64,000 nucleotides of DNA from Neckera pumila. Its lineage: Eukaryota > Streptophyta > Bryopsida > Hypnales > Neckeraceae. Position 1 is the stretch's first letter; each line of letters starts with the position of its first letter. A model generated the notes under the pieces. It made no database searches. It was not told the DNA's origin and was given only the letters and a program-made list of their open reading frames with translations. The translations under genes and the position numbers were made by a program. The stretch covers positions 9,364,501-9,428,500 of the forward strand of contig OZ018417.1 of the NCBI GenBank assembly GCA_963969595.1, written 5' to 3'. Below are positions 24,107 through 34,831 of this stretch, one piece after another.

Positions 24107-25562
24107 AGCACAATAGAAATAAAGCGCTACCACAATATGAAGAAGCAAAAATCTATAGAAGAAGACATACCTGTACATTCTGACTTCCAAGCATTGACAA
24201 CAGCTGCAAAAACATCTCTGTCCACCAGTTTATCTTCATGGACTGCCCAAATTTTCTCACCGTTGGCCACAAAAAACAACTGGGCAGATTCGTTGTTTAG
24301 ATCTGAAACCCACTTCAAGTGGATTTGACTGTAGGAGCAGTCTAGAAGGTTCTTGAAAGCCCAAAATTAATCCGCACAAAACGAGGTGGCCTTGTCAACA
24401 TACAGCATGTAAAGTTGCCCTTTTGCTATCTTTAGAGCAGCTACAAAGTCGCATATATAGACGTCTTGTTTTTGAGCAAAAGTGACTAGTATATCCACAA
24501 TTTTGAAAAGGGGCATAAGAATCATCATTTCCAAAAGTGCATATGGGTCCAGCATGAGTTTGAGACATTTTTGCATAGACAATGACAGATTTCGGAGAGG
24601 ACTCAACTCAAATTGAACCTTCTCAAATCAAAATTAACAAAAGAAATGAAGTAGCATATTAAGAAGTCTCACTGATTGGGCAACAACAAAGCCATGTCAA
24701 TGATTCGTGCAACTAAAAACTCCAATAGTAAAGCTTCCATTTAATTGCCTTCACTATTTCACATGTAGCAATTCAGTTCAGCAAGGTAATGCATGAGATA
24801 GAATCTCTCAACTCGCTCTACCTGCCGCTAAATAAAGTACAGCTAGTGTAAGTTTTGATGATCACCAAAAGCACTAAAGATTAAAACACACATGGGAATC
24901 TCAGTAATTTATAGATTCAGCATTAGGTAGACTATCACATAACCCTGAAAGAAAAAATGCAAGAAAACTTGAGAAGATCCTACGGAACCTCCTAATGAGC
25001 TCACCTACACACATCTCTGAATCCCAAACCCAATCAAAACAGGCTCCACATTCCAGACATGGGAACAAATCTCTTGACCTAATCATTATGACGGTATTTA
25101 GCATAGGAAGCGTACAAGCGTCAATCAATTCCACTCTTGTGTGAATTGCATACAAACACTCTAGATTCTTAGGTCATGAGAGAATGTGTCAACCCCTGAA
25201 GTCTCCGTTGCAAAGAGTGTCGTCCTGCTTCAGAAAACTAGCATCTATACATAAACCGATAGCTAGTGAGCCCTTTGGCAAGCCACACCCGGTGCACGTT
25301 GCATCACTCTGTCACCATCCTAGGCTCAAATTATCCATCTCGTATGTACCTCTAAACGCACAATCATTTCTGTAGTGATTCATGCAATGTGGTGGCATGA
25401 AAATCTTTGATGCCTTCACTATCCTAAGCACACATTAAATTGGAATTAACAGCTTCCCCGATCAAGTTTTTCACATTTTTTCACGTCAGTTTCCTCGATT
25501 AGTCACCGATCAAATTTTTCACTTCAATTTCCCCTAAATCCCTCAAGCATCTCTAAATATCA

Positions 25563-25718
25563 ATCCTGCTGACCACAAACACCGCCCTTCCCACAGCAAA
25601 CTCTGCTGACCACAAACATTGCCCTCTCGACAGCAAAACCTGCTGACCACAAACACTGCCCTCCCCACAGCAAACCCTGTTGACCACAAACATTGCCCTC
25701 CCGACAGTAAACCTTGCC
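25563..25718. repeat. 37-bp minisatellite, about four copies
   Basis: Unit CTGCTGACCACAAACACYGC followed by CCTYCCCACAGCAAACY. Four consecutive copies with few differences. The spacing is constant with no spacer-like unique sequence, so this is a tandem repeat. Confidence 0.85.
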
Positions 25719-27421
25719 AATGTGAAAAACTTGATTGGTGACCAAAAAAACGAAGTTAACAGTTTCCACAGTTCACACCCGAATCTACAAATTCAATCAC
25801 ATAGGCAGCAAGTAAACTCACGCCCCTAAATTGCTATAAAGTCTTTCATGTCTACAATGTCATGGAACCCAAACTGCCGTAAGGTCCTAAAAGACCGAGA
25901 AAATAAATGGCCCCTACTCTGTCGTAAGCAACTGGATTGTGCTTGAAAGAAAACAAAGGTCAAAATGAACAAGCCAAGCAAAATAATGAGCACTACCAAA
26001 AGACCAGCAAAGTAACACAACTTAGCAAAGCAAAAATAAAGAAGTTGAAGAAGAAATGCAGACCTCAGCAGCATCGTTCTTGCCGAAATCTGCCTTCATC
26101 TTTGACAGAAGAGTTTGGTAATCAGCTAGGAGCCTCCTCAGGGATTCCAACAGAGACACCCAACATGTAGTCACTTGCAGTAGTGGTTTTAAACCCTTTG
26201 TTTCCATGGCCTTTGCAATTTTGTTACTCACAAAGGCGCTTGGGACTTTTGCTAAAGTATGAGTGTGTTTTCTGTACCACTTGTTCTATAACTCCAAGTA
26301 TTGGTAAAGCAGACAGAGACTTTGCAGCAAGGTTGCACCTATGTGCCATGCAATGCACCCCCAAGCAAAACGGGGCAAATGCAGTTTGAATCTGCGCTGT
26401 TACTCCACTATGAATACCTTGAAAGGTACTGATGCCGTCAGCTCCAAAAGAAATGAGCCGTCTCGAAACTTGGTCACGGGTCAAATCACCTGCACTCTAT
26501 AGAGCCTTCATGATGACTACTGTCAAACTGTCTCCACCAGCTCTGTCGACTAGGTGTTGTAAAGAGATCAAGTGGGGAATTACGACGTAGTTTTTTTATT
26601 GTGTACACATGAATGCAAAGCCAACTTCTATTATCCATAGTAGTCACCTCATCATAATTGAGAGCCAAGAAGTGGGCAGCACCTACTTTTCTCTTAATAG
26701 CTTCTTTGATTTGGTAATACAAGCACTCAGTCATTTGCCATCCAGAACTGTCACTCTAGTGCATCCTTGGAAAATTAGGAACGTTGAAGAAAGCATACAA
26801 AGCTTGCCTCTCCTCATACTCTAGGTTGGGACGGTTACTTGACAAAATTTGATAAACTGTACAAAATTGCACAAGATTTTTTGAACGGGACATAGATTTA
26901 TTATTGTTCACTTGCTATAGAACAGATGCAGGATGCTTAGCTGCTAACAACCTTAAGTTGATTTGATGTTGGGAAGTCTTCAAAATGTACCAATCGCCCT
27001 TCTTCACCTTGTACATGGACATATCAAAAGTTGCTTTCCTCCTCCCCTCATGCTTTTGAAGTGTGTCCCACTTTGGACCCAATATCTTTGGATTCTTCTC
27101 AAACATAGAGCAGACTGTGCACTTCACAAGGTAAATGTTGCCATCAATGCTTTGAATAGGTTTCGCCCACACCAACTTTGTAGCCCATTCGTTTTGGAAG
27201 TGCCGAGTTTGGTCGTAGTGCAACTTCGCTTTTTTGGATGGAGGCGGAATCACTTTGAAGTTGTCATCCGATTCTACCTCTTCCTCTCCATCGGAAATAT
27301 GAACCACGTCTTCTCTAAGTTGGCGGTGTATTTCTCCACCTGCCTGTGCTACTGCTGCTGATTCGAATTGGCCATTGGTACTCCCATGTTGTGATTGGGC
27401 CAAAGGGTCAGTTCCCAGCAC

Positions 27422-28072
27422 CTATGTGTCTACAGACACATTGTTGAGGGAAATGCTTTTAGAACTAGTGGACACATGATCAGCTAGCGTCAAGTCACAA
27501 AGGAGGTGCAAGGACTGCGGATGACTTGGATTACATGAACTTTGGAAATAGTTAGCAATTGAGGCTTCCTCTCAGGCACATCTCCAAGCCACACTATCCT
27601 CTTTACAGACAGACTTGCCCTTAAGTTCACGCTGGCGGGCAGTAGCTTCTCTCTCGGACTTGCACGCAGCTGTACGGGCTGCTTGTGCTGAGATAGCTCT
27701 GGGAACCTCCTTCTGTTCGTGCAGCTCGTGCTGAGATGGCTCCAAGAACCTCCTTCTGCACTGCTGAAGCTTCAGATTGCATGGTGATATCTATTGCAGG
27801 TATGTCTCCCTTGAAATTCTGGTTCCCCAATTCTGGATAGTTGTTAATAGCCTCCATTGCAGCCTCTCTCTGGCAACAGAAAACAAAAAGCTAAGCTGAA
27901 ATGCTAAACCCCTTTGGTAATTAGTCAAACATGGGGTTACTTAAATCATAAACGCCACAATGTTGACAACCACCTTTGGCAAAGATCTATCAAACCATGG
28001 TGTTGTTGATAAAATGTACAACCAAAAGCACAATTCGCATAGCAGACACAAAGCAATACAAACTAAACCTCA
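27422..28072. other. Spacer, probably 5' part of hAT relic A
   Basis: Contains short minus-strand frames (for example 27627-27857) without recognised domains. It lies on the 5' side of the transposase and may be its leader or a lost first exon. Confidence 0.35.
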
Positions 28073-28244
28073 CACTACAAGAGAAAGGGTTTTTTTAAGT
28101 AGTGTCCTAGACATCACGTCTTTTAAGTAACGTCTTTTACGTAAGTTTTTAAGTAAAATTTTACTTAAAAACTTACTTAAAAGACATTACTTAGAAGACG
28201 TGATGTCTAGGACACTACTTAAGATATCCCTTTCTCTTGTAGTG
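28073..28244. mobile_element. CACTA-type MITE, 172-bp near-perfect hairpin
   Basis: The element begins CACTACAAGAGAAAGGG and ends with the reverse complement of that word. The two 86-bp halves are inverted copies with about six mismatches. It is flanked by the 3-bp duplication TCA (28070-28072 and 28245-28247). The CACTA terminus and 3-bp duplication are the hallmarks of the CACTA (En/Spm) superfamily. It has no coding capacity; movement would require a transposase elsewhere. Confidence 0.92.
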
Positions 28245-28247
28245 TCA

Positions 28248-29796
28248 TTGCACCAACTGAAGACTAAAACATGGCCATCAAAGAGAAAGATTGGATCATA
28301 CAAAGGGCTGGATCATACACTAATGTAGTCTGTAGGTGATTCTTGCTTCCTCCCATCTGTAGAAAACGACCAAGCCTAACCCAATAAGTGCTAAAGAAAC
28401 CATTGCGCCTCCCAATGTTCTCCATCTCCATTGCAATAATGGACAAACCAATGCGCCTCCCCATAGCAATGGCAGCGCCCTCCAAACACCTCACCAAATC
28501 AACCCCAAATCAAAAGAATTAGAAGTAGATCACAACGCCCTTTGGAGACGATAAACAGAAGAATGAATGCTAAAAGACTGAGGCTACAGAGTGCAATGAA
28601 GTGATGAATATAATCTGGCAAAACTGCTTTGAAAACACTAGTTTTGAATTGGCGATGAATAGAATTCAAAAGAGGTGGATTGGCGACAGCTACCCTGAAA
28701 TCCGAAGCTTGTCAGGCAACGATCGTTGGCCGGCTTTTTGTAATAAGGCGCTCAATTTGAAAATTGAAGGCGCGGCGTGAGCGACAAAGGTAGGTAGCTT
28801 TCAGCAATAAGGCGCCCAATTTCAAATTGCAGGAGCAACACGGGCAACAAACATGGTGGACTTTGGGCAATCAGACGTGTAGTTCAAAAGTAGCGGCGCC
28901 TCAGGGTACAAAATCAGGCGACCGGGCTGACTAGGGTTGGGGCTTTCAGGCCGGCTACCTATTAACACTAAGCCATGTTCTGGCTACAAATCTTTTTATT
29001 TTTTAAAAATCCTTAACACTCTTTTCACCTAATTTTTTGGAGTGGTGCTTTCTGGCACCATTTTGCCAAAAAAAAAGGGTTGGTCCATGGTTGCATCCAC
29101 CAAGCTAGAGCAGGTTGAGAGCAACCCCATAGCAACGCGCCAAAGGCAGTCAATACGAGCAATGAGTGGACCGTGGCTTAGAAATTGCCCCACGATACGC
29201 ACACCAAGTGAAAAAACATGTCCAACCACGGCCAAAAATGAAGAGGACACAGGCAAATGAACAGTCTTGAACGCAGCTTGCCAAGCTATTAAATAATCTT
29301 TTGAGTCTCACCTTTTGAAAGCTTCTCTTTAAGAGTTGAATAGATTCCTTTTAAAATAATAGAATAGGAAGTTTGAAGCATCTTTTGACCACTTGGCAAG
29401 TCTTTCCATAAAGCCGTGACTCTTCAATCGAAACGGCGACACGCTAAACCATAAGATTTCACCCTTATTGCATGTATTAGCTGTGGGATTGCTCTGATGA
29501 GACGGAAGGAAGTCATACTCCGTAACCTTCAGTAGCATTCAGAGAGATTGAGTACCTTTTCCTCTCTAGAGTTTTCATCCACGAAATGCCATCTACATCA
29601 TTAATGTAAGCTTGTATCGGGATTGTGGTAGTATATTTATGGTATGCTCCTTGTTTTTTGCTAATTCTAGGACCAAATATACAAATCAACAAATGATTGT
29701 AAAGAAATATGGATTGTTCAAAACCTAAAGAATTCATTAAGTATTATATCAATGCAATCTAACCATTTGCCATCAATAACTTATTTTGAATATTCT
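28248..29796. other. Intergenic DNA, nothing recognised
   Basis: At about 28735-28830 two related GGCGC(T/C)CAATTT segments recur about 80 bp apart. Open frames at 28264-28497 and 29029-29260 show no recognisable domain. Confidence 0.5.
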
Positions 29797-30304
29797 AGTG
29801 AGAAGAAAAGCTCTTTATATACATATGGGGTGGTAGGAGGTAGAACAATCCATGTGGGATATGTAAATTAGAATTTGTAGTTTTTCAACCGCTCATAGTT
29901 AAGTCAAAAGTAGGAATTGTGTTTGAGTATCATTTCAGACCTCATTTAGGCATAGTAGAATAATTTTTTCTAAAAAATTTTGAACTAATAAAAGTTGGTA
30001 AATGAAATGTCAAAGAAAATGTCCCTTTTGACCCCTCTTTGAAATTTGTCCATAACTTTTGATTGAAGATTCAAAATTCCAAACGGAATTTTGAAGATGA
30101 AACTTAACTTAATTTATCAACTTTTTTTAGTTCAATACTTTTTGGAAAAAGTTATTTTACTATGCCTAAATGAGGTCTAAAATTCTACTTTAAATACAAT
30201 TCCTACTTTTGACTTAACTATGAGCAGTTGAGAAACTACATATCCCACATTGCTTGTTTTATTTCCTTCCACCCCATGTGTATATAAAGAGTTGTTTTCT
30301 CACT
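29797..30304. mobile_element. Foldback element with ~170-bp inverted arms
   Basis: The left arm (from AGTGAGAAG at 29797) and the right arm (ending TCTCACT at 30304) are inverted copies. Shared words include CTCTTTATATAC, ATGGGGTGG, GTGGGATATGTA, CATAGTTAAGTCAAAAGTAG and CCTCATTTAGGCATAGTA. The ~180-bp centre is AT-rich and non-coding. Part of the sequence (GGCATAGTAGAATAA ... AATTTTGAACTAA) recurs near 51767-51812, showing a dispersed family. No clear target duplication. Confidence 0.75.
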
Positions 30305-31140
30305 TCAAAGCACAATGCATGAATGGCTTCCAAAACAAAGTGATGTAAATCTAACATTGAAATTATTGATCTTAATGTCTTCATTGCCATTTTGTTTTAG
30401 GTTCCTATTTTGTTGTCAGTTTTACTTGAAAGTACTCAGTTTGCCACTAATTGTAGTGTACAATTGCGACATAGGCACTAAATTGAATTTTGACATTTTT
30501 TGACAAGTGCCCCTATAGCTACTGATTAGGTGTGAAATATTCCATACCATTCTGTTTCGGAGAGGGTAGAACTAGTGGTTGCTATTGAATGTTATATAGT
30601 ATAAACCAGGGCTTTTGTTTTTGGCAAAACTTCGCTATTTCTAACAAAAAGCAACAAATACACTAACATCCCTCCAAATTTAATGCTATGGGGTGCTGCC
30701 AGAACTCAACTTCTACAAGTGGAAAAAAAACGCTAGTATGAACTTGTGGAGAGAACTGCAAGATGCCAATAACCAAGTCCAACAGTAACCTCTAAAAGTC
30801 TCAATCCTTTTCTAAATTTTTGCACATTTTTTGAGTACAAAAATATCATATACCAAAATTTCATGAACTTGGTCATTAAGGAAGGTTGTCTTTTCTAGAT
30901 TGAAGTATTACATTGGATGAATGAGAAGTTAGTTGGATGAAATTGTGCCTCGTAGCCCTCTGTTCATAGTTCAAAATATGGATGTCTGAACGCTTCAGGG
31001 TTAAGGACTCCAAAGTCCATTTCTTTGAGCATGGAAATACTGTGCAATAGAAAGCCTGTCGGTAGCGCACAGTCGCAAGCGATCTTTCACTCATCCGTAG
31101 AGGTTCATTGTTTTGCTTGTCGGAAGAGTCGGTGCGTTAA
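30305..31140. other. Intergenic DNA, nothing recognised
   Basis: AT-rich, with short unrecognised frames on both strands and no element ends found. Confidence 0.5.
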
Positions 31141-31143
31141 TCG

Positions 31144-31300
31144 TCAATTTCGTTAGTTGGCGACATGCCATTACTTTGGCGCGGCGCAGCCTGAATCCCA
31201 AATCTATACCTATCTTCGTTTGTGGTCTGAAATTAGACCTATGTGAAGATATATGACGCCATTTTTGGTTGTGTGAATATCGCCAATTTAACGAAATTGA
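31144..31300. mobile_element. 157-bp TIR element of the 12.6-kb family
   Basis: The ends are TCAATTTCGTTAGTTGGCG and the reverse complement TCAATTTCGTTAAATTGGCG. These match the inner TIR of the element at 12648. The interior word TATCTTCACAT...GGTCTAATTT, read on the minus strand, also matches 12395-12425, where a truncated member lies beside TTTCGTTAAATTGGCGATATT (about 12346). Confidence 0.55.
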
Positions 31301-31344
31301 TAATGCTACGTCCACCAGTGTATAATTTCTAGTAAATTCGATGA

Positions 31345-31460
31345 CAGTAGCTTCCACAACATCCAAGAGAACATATACTACTCACGCGTTCAGGTTCTGG
31401 AACAAGTTGATCGCTTACATATTCTTGGTTATAAATCTCAGCGTAACTACAACGTCATCG
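31345..31460. repeat. Segment duplicated at 36545-36640
   Basis: Both copies contain ACATCCAAGAGAACATA, CACGCGTTCA, GTTCTxGAxCAAGTTGATCG, split around two variable bases, and CTTGGTTATAAATCTCAG, in the same orientation. Function unknown; no domain in either strand. Confidence 0.6.
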
Positions 31461-31861
31461 CCAGGCATTCACAACGTCAAATTTGCTATACTGCTGAAAT
31501 TCCCCAGTCATGTCACTTCTCAGATTGAAGTTAAGGTGACTGTTAGCAATCTAATTATTCCAGTCCTACTTCTGATAGCTTTCTGCATATGAATGTCACA
31601 AGTTTAAATTGGCGCATTGAATCACTCCATGAATTGAAGTTCCAATCCCAAATCACAATCACCACAGCTAGCTACCCCAAAGAACACACTTCAACTAGCT
31701 CTGACACTAGCAAGGAAAGCTCACAATCGTACAAAATAGAGCTCTACATATATTCCAGGAGGTCAAATCAGTACGTATTCAAAGCCTAGCTTTCTCTGCT
31801 TCCAAATTGTCTCTGCTTACATCCCTTCCTCCAGCCTCTCCCAGTGCAATGAGAGAGCCCT

Positions 31862-32383
31862 TCAAAATCCGAAGAACTTCAAAAGCATACGCGGAAGCAT
31901 ACCGACAGAAATTCGTGGATCACGACGGAGCTCAGGCTTCTCGAGCTCACCCGTGGAATTGCTTATGACAGGAATGGCAGCATCGACGGCGGCCTGTCCA
32001 ACTTGGAACCCGAGAGCAAACGCCTTCATGCACTTCAAATCCCGGACGCCCTTGTAGTCTTCCAAAAACTCTCCCTTGTAGAAGATCTTCATGGAAGGGT
32101 ATCCCAGGACTATGGCTTTCACGCAAGTGGCCTTACTATTGTCGCAGTCCACGGTGCCCACTTCTACCCCCGCCTGTCGAACCTCCTCGTCGTTGCCAAG
32201 CTGCTCCCACGCGGGGGTCAACCTCTGACTCCACGGACACCAGTCGACGTAGAAGTCGATGAACCACAAGCTACAGGAGTTCTTAGTCTCCGCGAACGTG
32301 ACGTCGGTGAGGGGCACCACTTCTGCAGTCGTCGCGGTGAACGCGAGCAGGAGGAGCGCGAGGGCCACTCGAAGCCACGCCAT
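31862..32383 (-). CDS. PDIL5-1-like ER thioredoxin-fold protein, copy B (CPWS motif)
   Basis: Single-exon paralogue of the gene at 21147, 173 aa from the ATG at 32383 (MAWLRVALAL); the frame is open further upstream. A signal peptide occupies residues 1-20. The thioredoxin domain contains LWFIDFYVDWCPWSQRL (Cys49, Ser52), VDCDNSKATC, GYPSMKIFYKGEF and YKGVRDLKCMKAF. The last words match the YKGKRDVESLKAF pattern of plant PDIL5-1. Again the resolving Cys is replaced by Ser. The C-terminus is about 25 residues longer than copy A (ends LLKFFGF) and has no K/HDEL signal, so ER retention is uncertain. Both flanks are homologous to those of copy A, showing a segmental duplication. Confidence 0.8.
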   Translation of the reverse strand: MAWLRVALALLLLAFTATTAEVVPLTDVTFAETKNSCSLWFIDFYVDWCPWSQRLTPAWEQLGNDEEVRQAGVEVGTVDCDNSKATCVKAIVLGYPSMKIFYKGEFLEDYKGVRDLKCMKAFALGFQVGQAAVDAAIPVISNSTGELEKPELRRDPRISVGMLPRMLLKFFGF

Positions 32384-33750
32384 CCTGGCTTGCACGGGAA
32401 GGTGAAGCTCTCGCTCGATGTGTCTATCTAGAGTCGACGCCTGCAAAACAATCACCGCAAATTGATTAACGTCAGCTTCAGCTTCAGAACGATGGCGCTA
32501 GCAACAGAGTTCAGGACCGGTTGCTCTCATCAAAAGTCACGCCGATTTATCCTAATTAATACATAGTGCGTGTGACACTAATTTACCAAAGTCACATGGA
32601 TAAGTCCTAATTAATACATAGTGCGTGTGATTCAAATTTGCCAAAGTCACAATGTTTTGAATTAGAGCAAGTTGTTCAAATATTCCTGTATTGTATACCA
32701 GTTAATTTCCACAACACTAAATTTTGTGGCGTGACACTAGTTGTCAAGGTGACGTTAATTCCTCCCTCTTAGTAATAGAACAAATCAGTGTAGCGAGAGC
32801 TCTAGATCTGGAAATATCTGAAATCGTTAAGGGAGGAAATACTTGCACACTCAAGAACTGCTATGTTAAGCTTGCTAGCTTTATCACTGCAACCCAGGAA
32901 GTAGCAGTTGCAACCCATCATCAATTATTTGCAATGGTATTGTCGCGGTTCCGTAATTCACTAAAAACTTATGATCTATATATAATTGCAAACCATTCCA
33001 AAAATGCTGTAAACTTGTTGCAAAAAGTATCAGACACGGAACCAATGCATATCTATGCCTAAATTGATGTAAAGACTATTGTAATTTCAAATTGATGCGA
33101 ATACAATGCATAGTGTTATACTAAACCGTTGCAAAATTGTTGATAGATTTCTGACTGTCATAGAGAAACCACTACAAAAACTGTTGCAATCAGCCTTCCG
33201 TACTAGTGCTATCATTATGTTGAGTAACTCACTGCAAGCTTGATTTGCAAAGTTGGGTACTGCAACAAGGTTGCACACAGTTCTAATGGAGCTGGTAGCC
33301 TGGTACTAGAGAAGATCCAGGAGTGGAAGACAAAACACAAAGGTGAAGAGCACACAGAACGGGGAGTCTGGAAATTGGAGAGTTATGTATGAATATATTT
33401 GGTTACGATAGTCGGTAAGCGAAGTTGGAGTCGGAAGGGGTGTAATTTTCAACGAGAGCTTTGTTGATAGTCGGTAAGCGGAGGTGGAGTCGGAAGGGGT
33501 GTAATATTCAACGTTTGCTTTGTTGACTTCCGTGCCCTTGACTGGCAAGGCACTTGCAGGACTTGGAATTCGTTGGATCCAGGACTCAGAAGTTTTTAGT
33601 CGGCACCAAGCACAAGCTTTGTAGAGTTCATTTTTGCATTTCAGTTTTGAAACTTCATCGATTATTCGAGAGTTTGATTGGCTATGGAGGGAAGGGGAGG
33701 AGGTTTTGCTTTGACAATAGCTACATGGGAGTTTGAGTAGGGCTTTCATA
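32384..33750 (-). promoter_or_regulatory. Upstream region of PDIL-like copy B with two tandem duplications
   Basis: Homology to the copy-A upstream region is broken by extra sequence at about 32530-32760 and 32860-33240. CCTAATTAATACATAGTGCG is repeated 55 bp apart (32551 and 32606). GATAGTCGGTAAGCG, continuing GAGTCGGAAGGGGTGTAAT, is repeated 59 bp apart (33407 and 33466); copy A has a single version (about 22658). Open frames at 33306-33749 show no recognisable domain. Confidence 0.55.
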
Positions 33751-34829
33751 CTTGTAAAGCAAACCCTGCTTCAAGGGTCAGAGACTCCAGAGTTTCTAAT
33801 AAGTCTCTAACCCTTGTAGCAATGATGATTCAGTGGATAGTACATAGTGGGTGGTACATCGTGCGCGCCCAGCTGATCGTTGGATCAAGAAAAAGGCGCC
33901 GCGAAATAAGGTTCGTAAGCTGGCCAGTGTAATTGCAGGCATTTCCTTTCTCTACAGCAGGAACCAGTGAAACCTCAGAGATGAAGCCTCGAATTGTAAG
34001 GTTCTGGGTTTTAGATCTCTTGCGTTTGTGGTCTGCTGAAGGAGGTGTTCCATTCAGCATACAGTCCTGTATACAGTGTCGAAAAATTTGCTAGTGATTC
34101 TTTTGCTGAGCCTCATATCATTTGGTTAAATTTGTTGAACATTGCAGGCCAGAATGATCGGGCGGTTTGTGTCTGCGTACCAGAAGATCGCGCCTCTTGC
34201 AAGCGGTGGCAATTATCCAAAACCCTAGCAATTAGAATTTTAATCTTAGAATTTGTAAATTTGTAAATTTGATTTTATGGTTTTGAAATTTAGTTTCATA
34301 TATTCTACTTTGTAGTTTGTACCACAAAAGGTCCAAATTTTGTTGGAAATCTATAATTCCTCATTTAGTTATAGCAATACTTGAAGCTCATAAAAATAAA
34401 AGATTGGTTTCAAATTTGGGTTTAGGCTATAAATATTGAAGTTTTTATGACTTCTTGAAGATGTGTGATTCCATTTCTAAAATATAAATATAAAAAAGTC
34501 AATTCATATGTAGTTGCAAAATGGCAATAAAGTGAAGGTTTGTAGGGTTTGAATCCATGGATATGGATCTTTCTTTCAATGAAAAGTATTAATAAGAAAA
34601 ATTGCAAAAAATCCTCTTGAACAAATAGATGACCATCCTTTCAAGGTGGATACACACTACAAAGGTGGGCAATGCAAAAGGTGCTCATTTTGGGGGGTAT
34701 ATATGCCTTGAAAATTCCATGGCCAAAATTCCACCTAAATGCACCTATCTAATATGTACTTGAAGAAGACAACCTCTTTCCAAGCTACAAAAGTTGGACA
34801 GGTTCATAATCATCCCATCACAAACATAG
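33751..34829. other. Intergenic DNA, nothing recognised
   Basis: Open frames at 33830-34060 (-) and 34045-34266 (+) carry no domain I recognise. Confidence 0.45.
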
Positions 34830-34831
34830 TA

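Larger units (their letters stand above)
23370..27421 (-). pseudogene. hAT-type transposase relic A
   Basis: Broken pieces read right to left in order. An N-terminal piece with a Cys-containing region lies at 26915-27421 (KCTVC ... KHEGRRKAT), resembling a BED-like zinc finger. The catalytic region lies at 26224-26734 (NYDEVTTMDNRSWL, FGADGISTFQG, GVHCMAHRCNLA), and middle pieces at 24127-24606. The C-terminal dimerisation segment lies at 23370-23553 (EDERYFSSLAFLKNKLQ, ending at TGA 23370). The family resembles plant ZNF862-like/DUF4371 hAT proteins. Stops, shifts and a large minisatellite interrupt it. A second relic at 43.7-46.2 kb has the same motifs. Confidence 0.75.

Noticed and set aside
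25563..25718. Regular 37-bp units resembling a CRISPR array
   Set aside because: There are no unique spacers between units and the host is a plant; it is a minisatellite.
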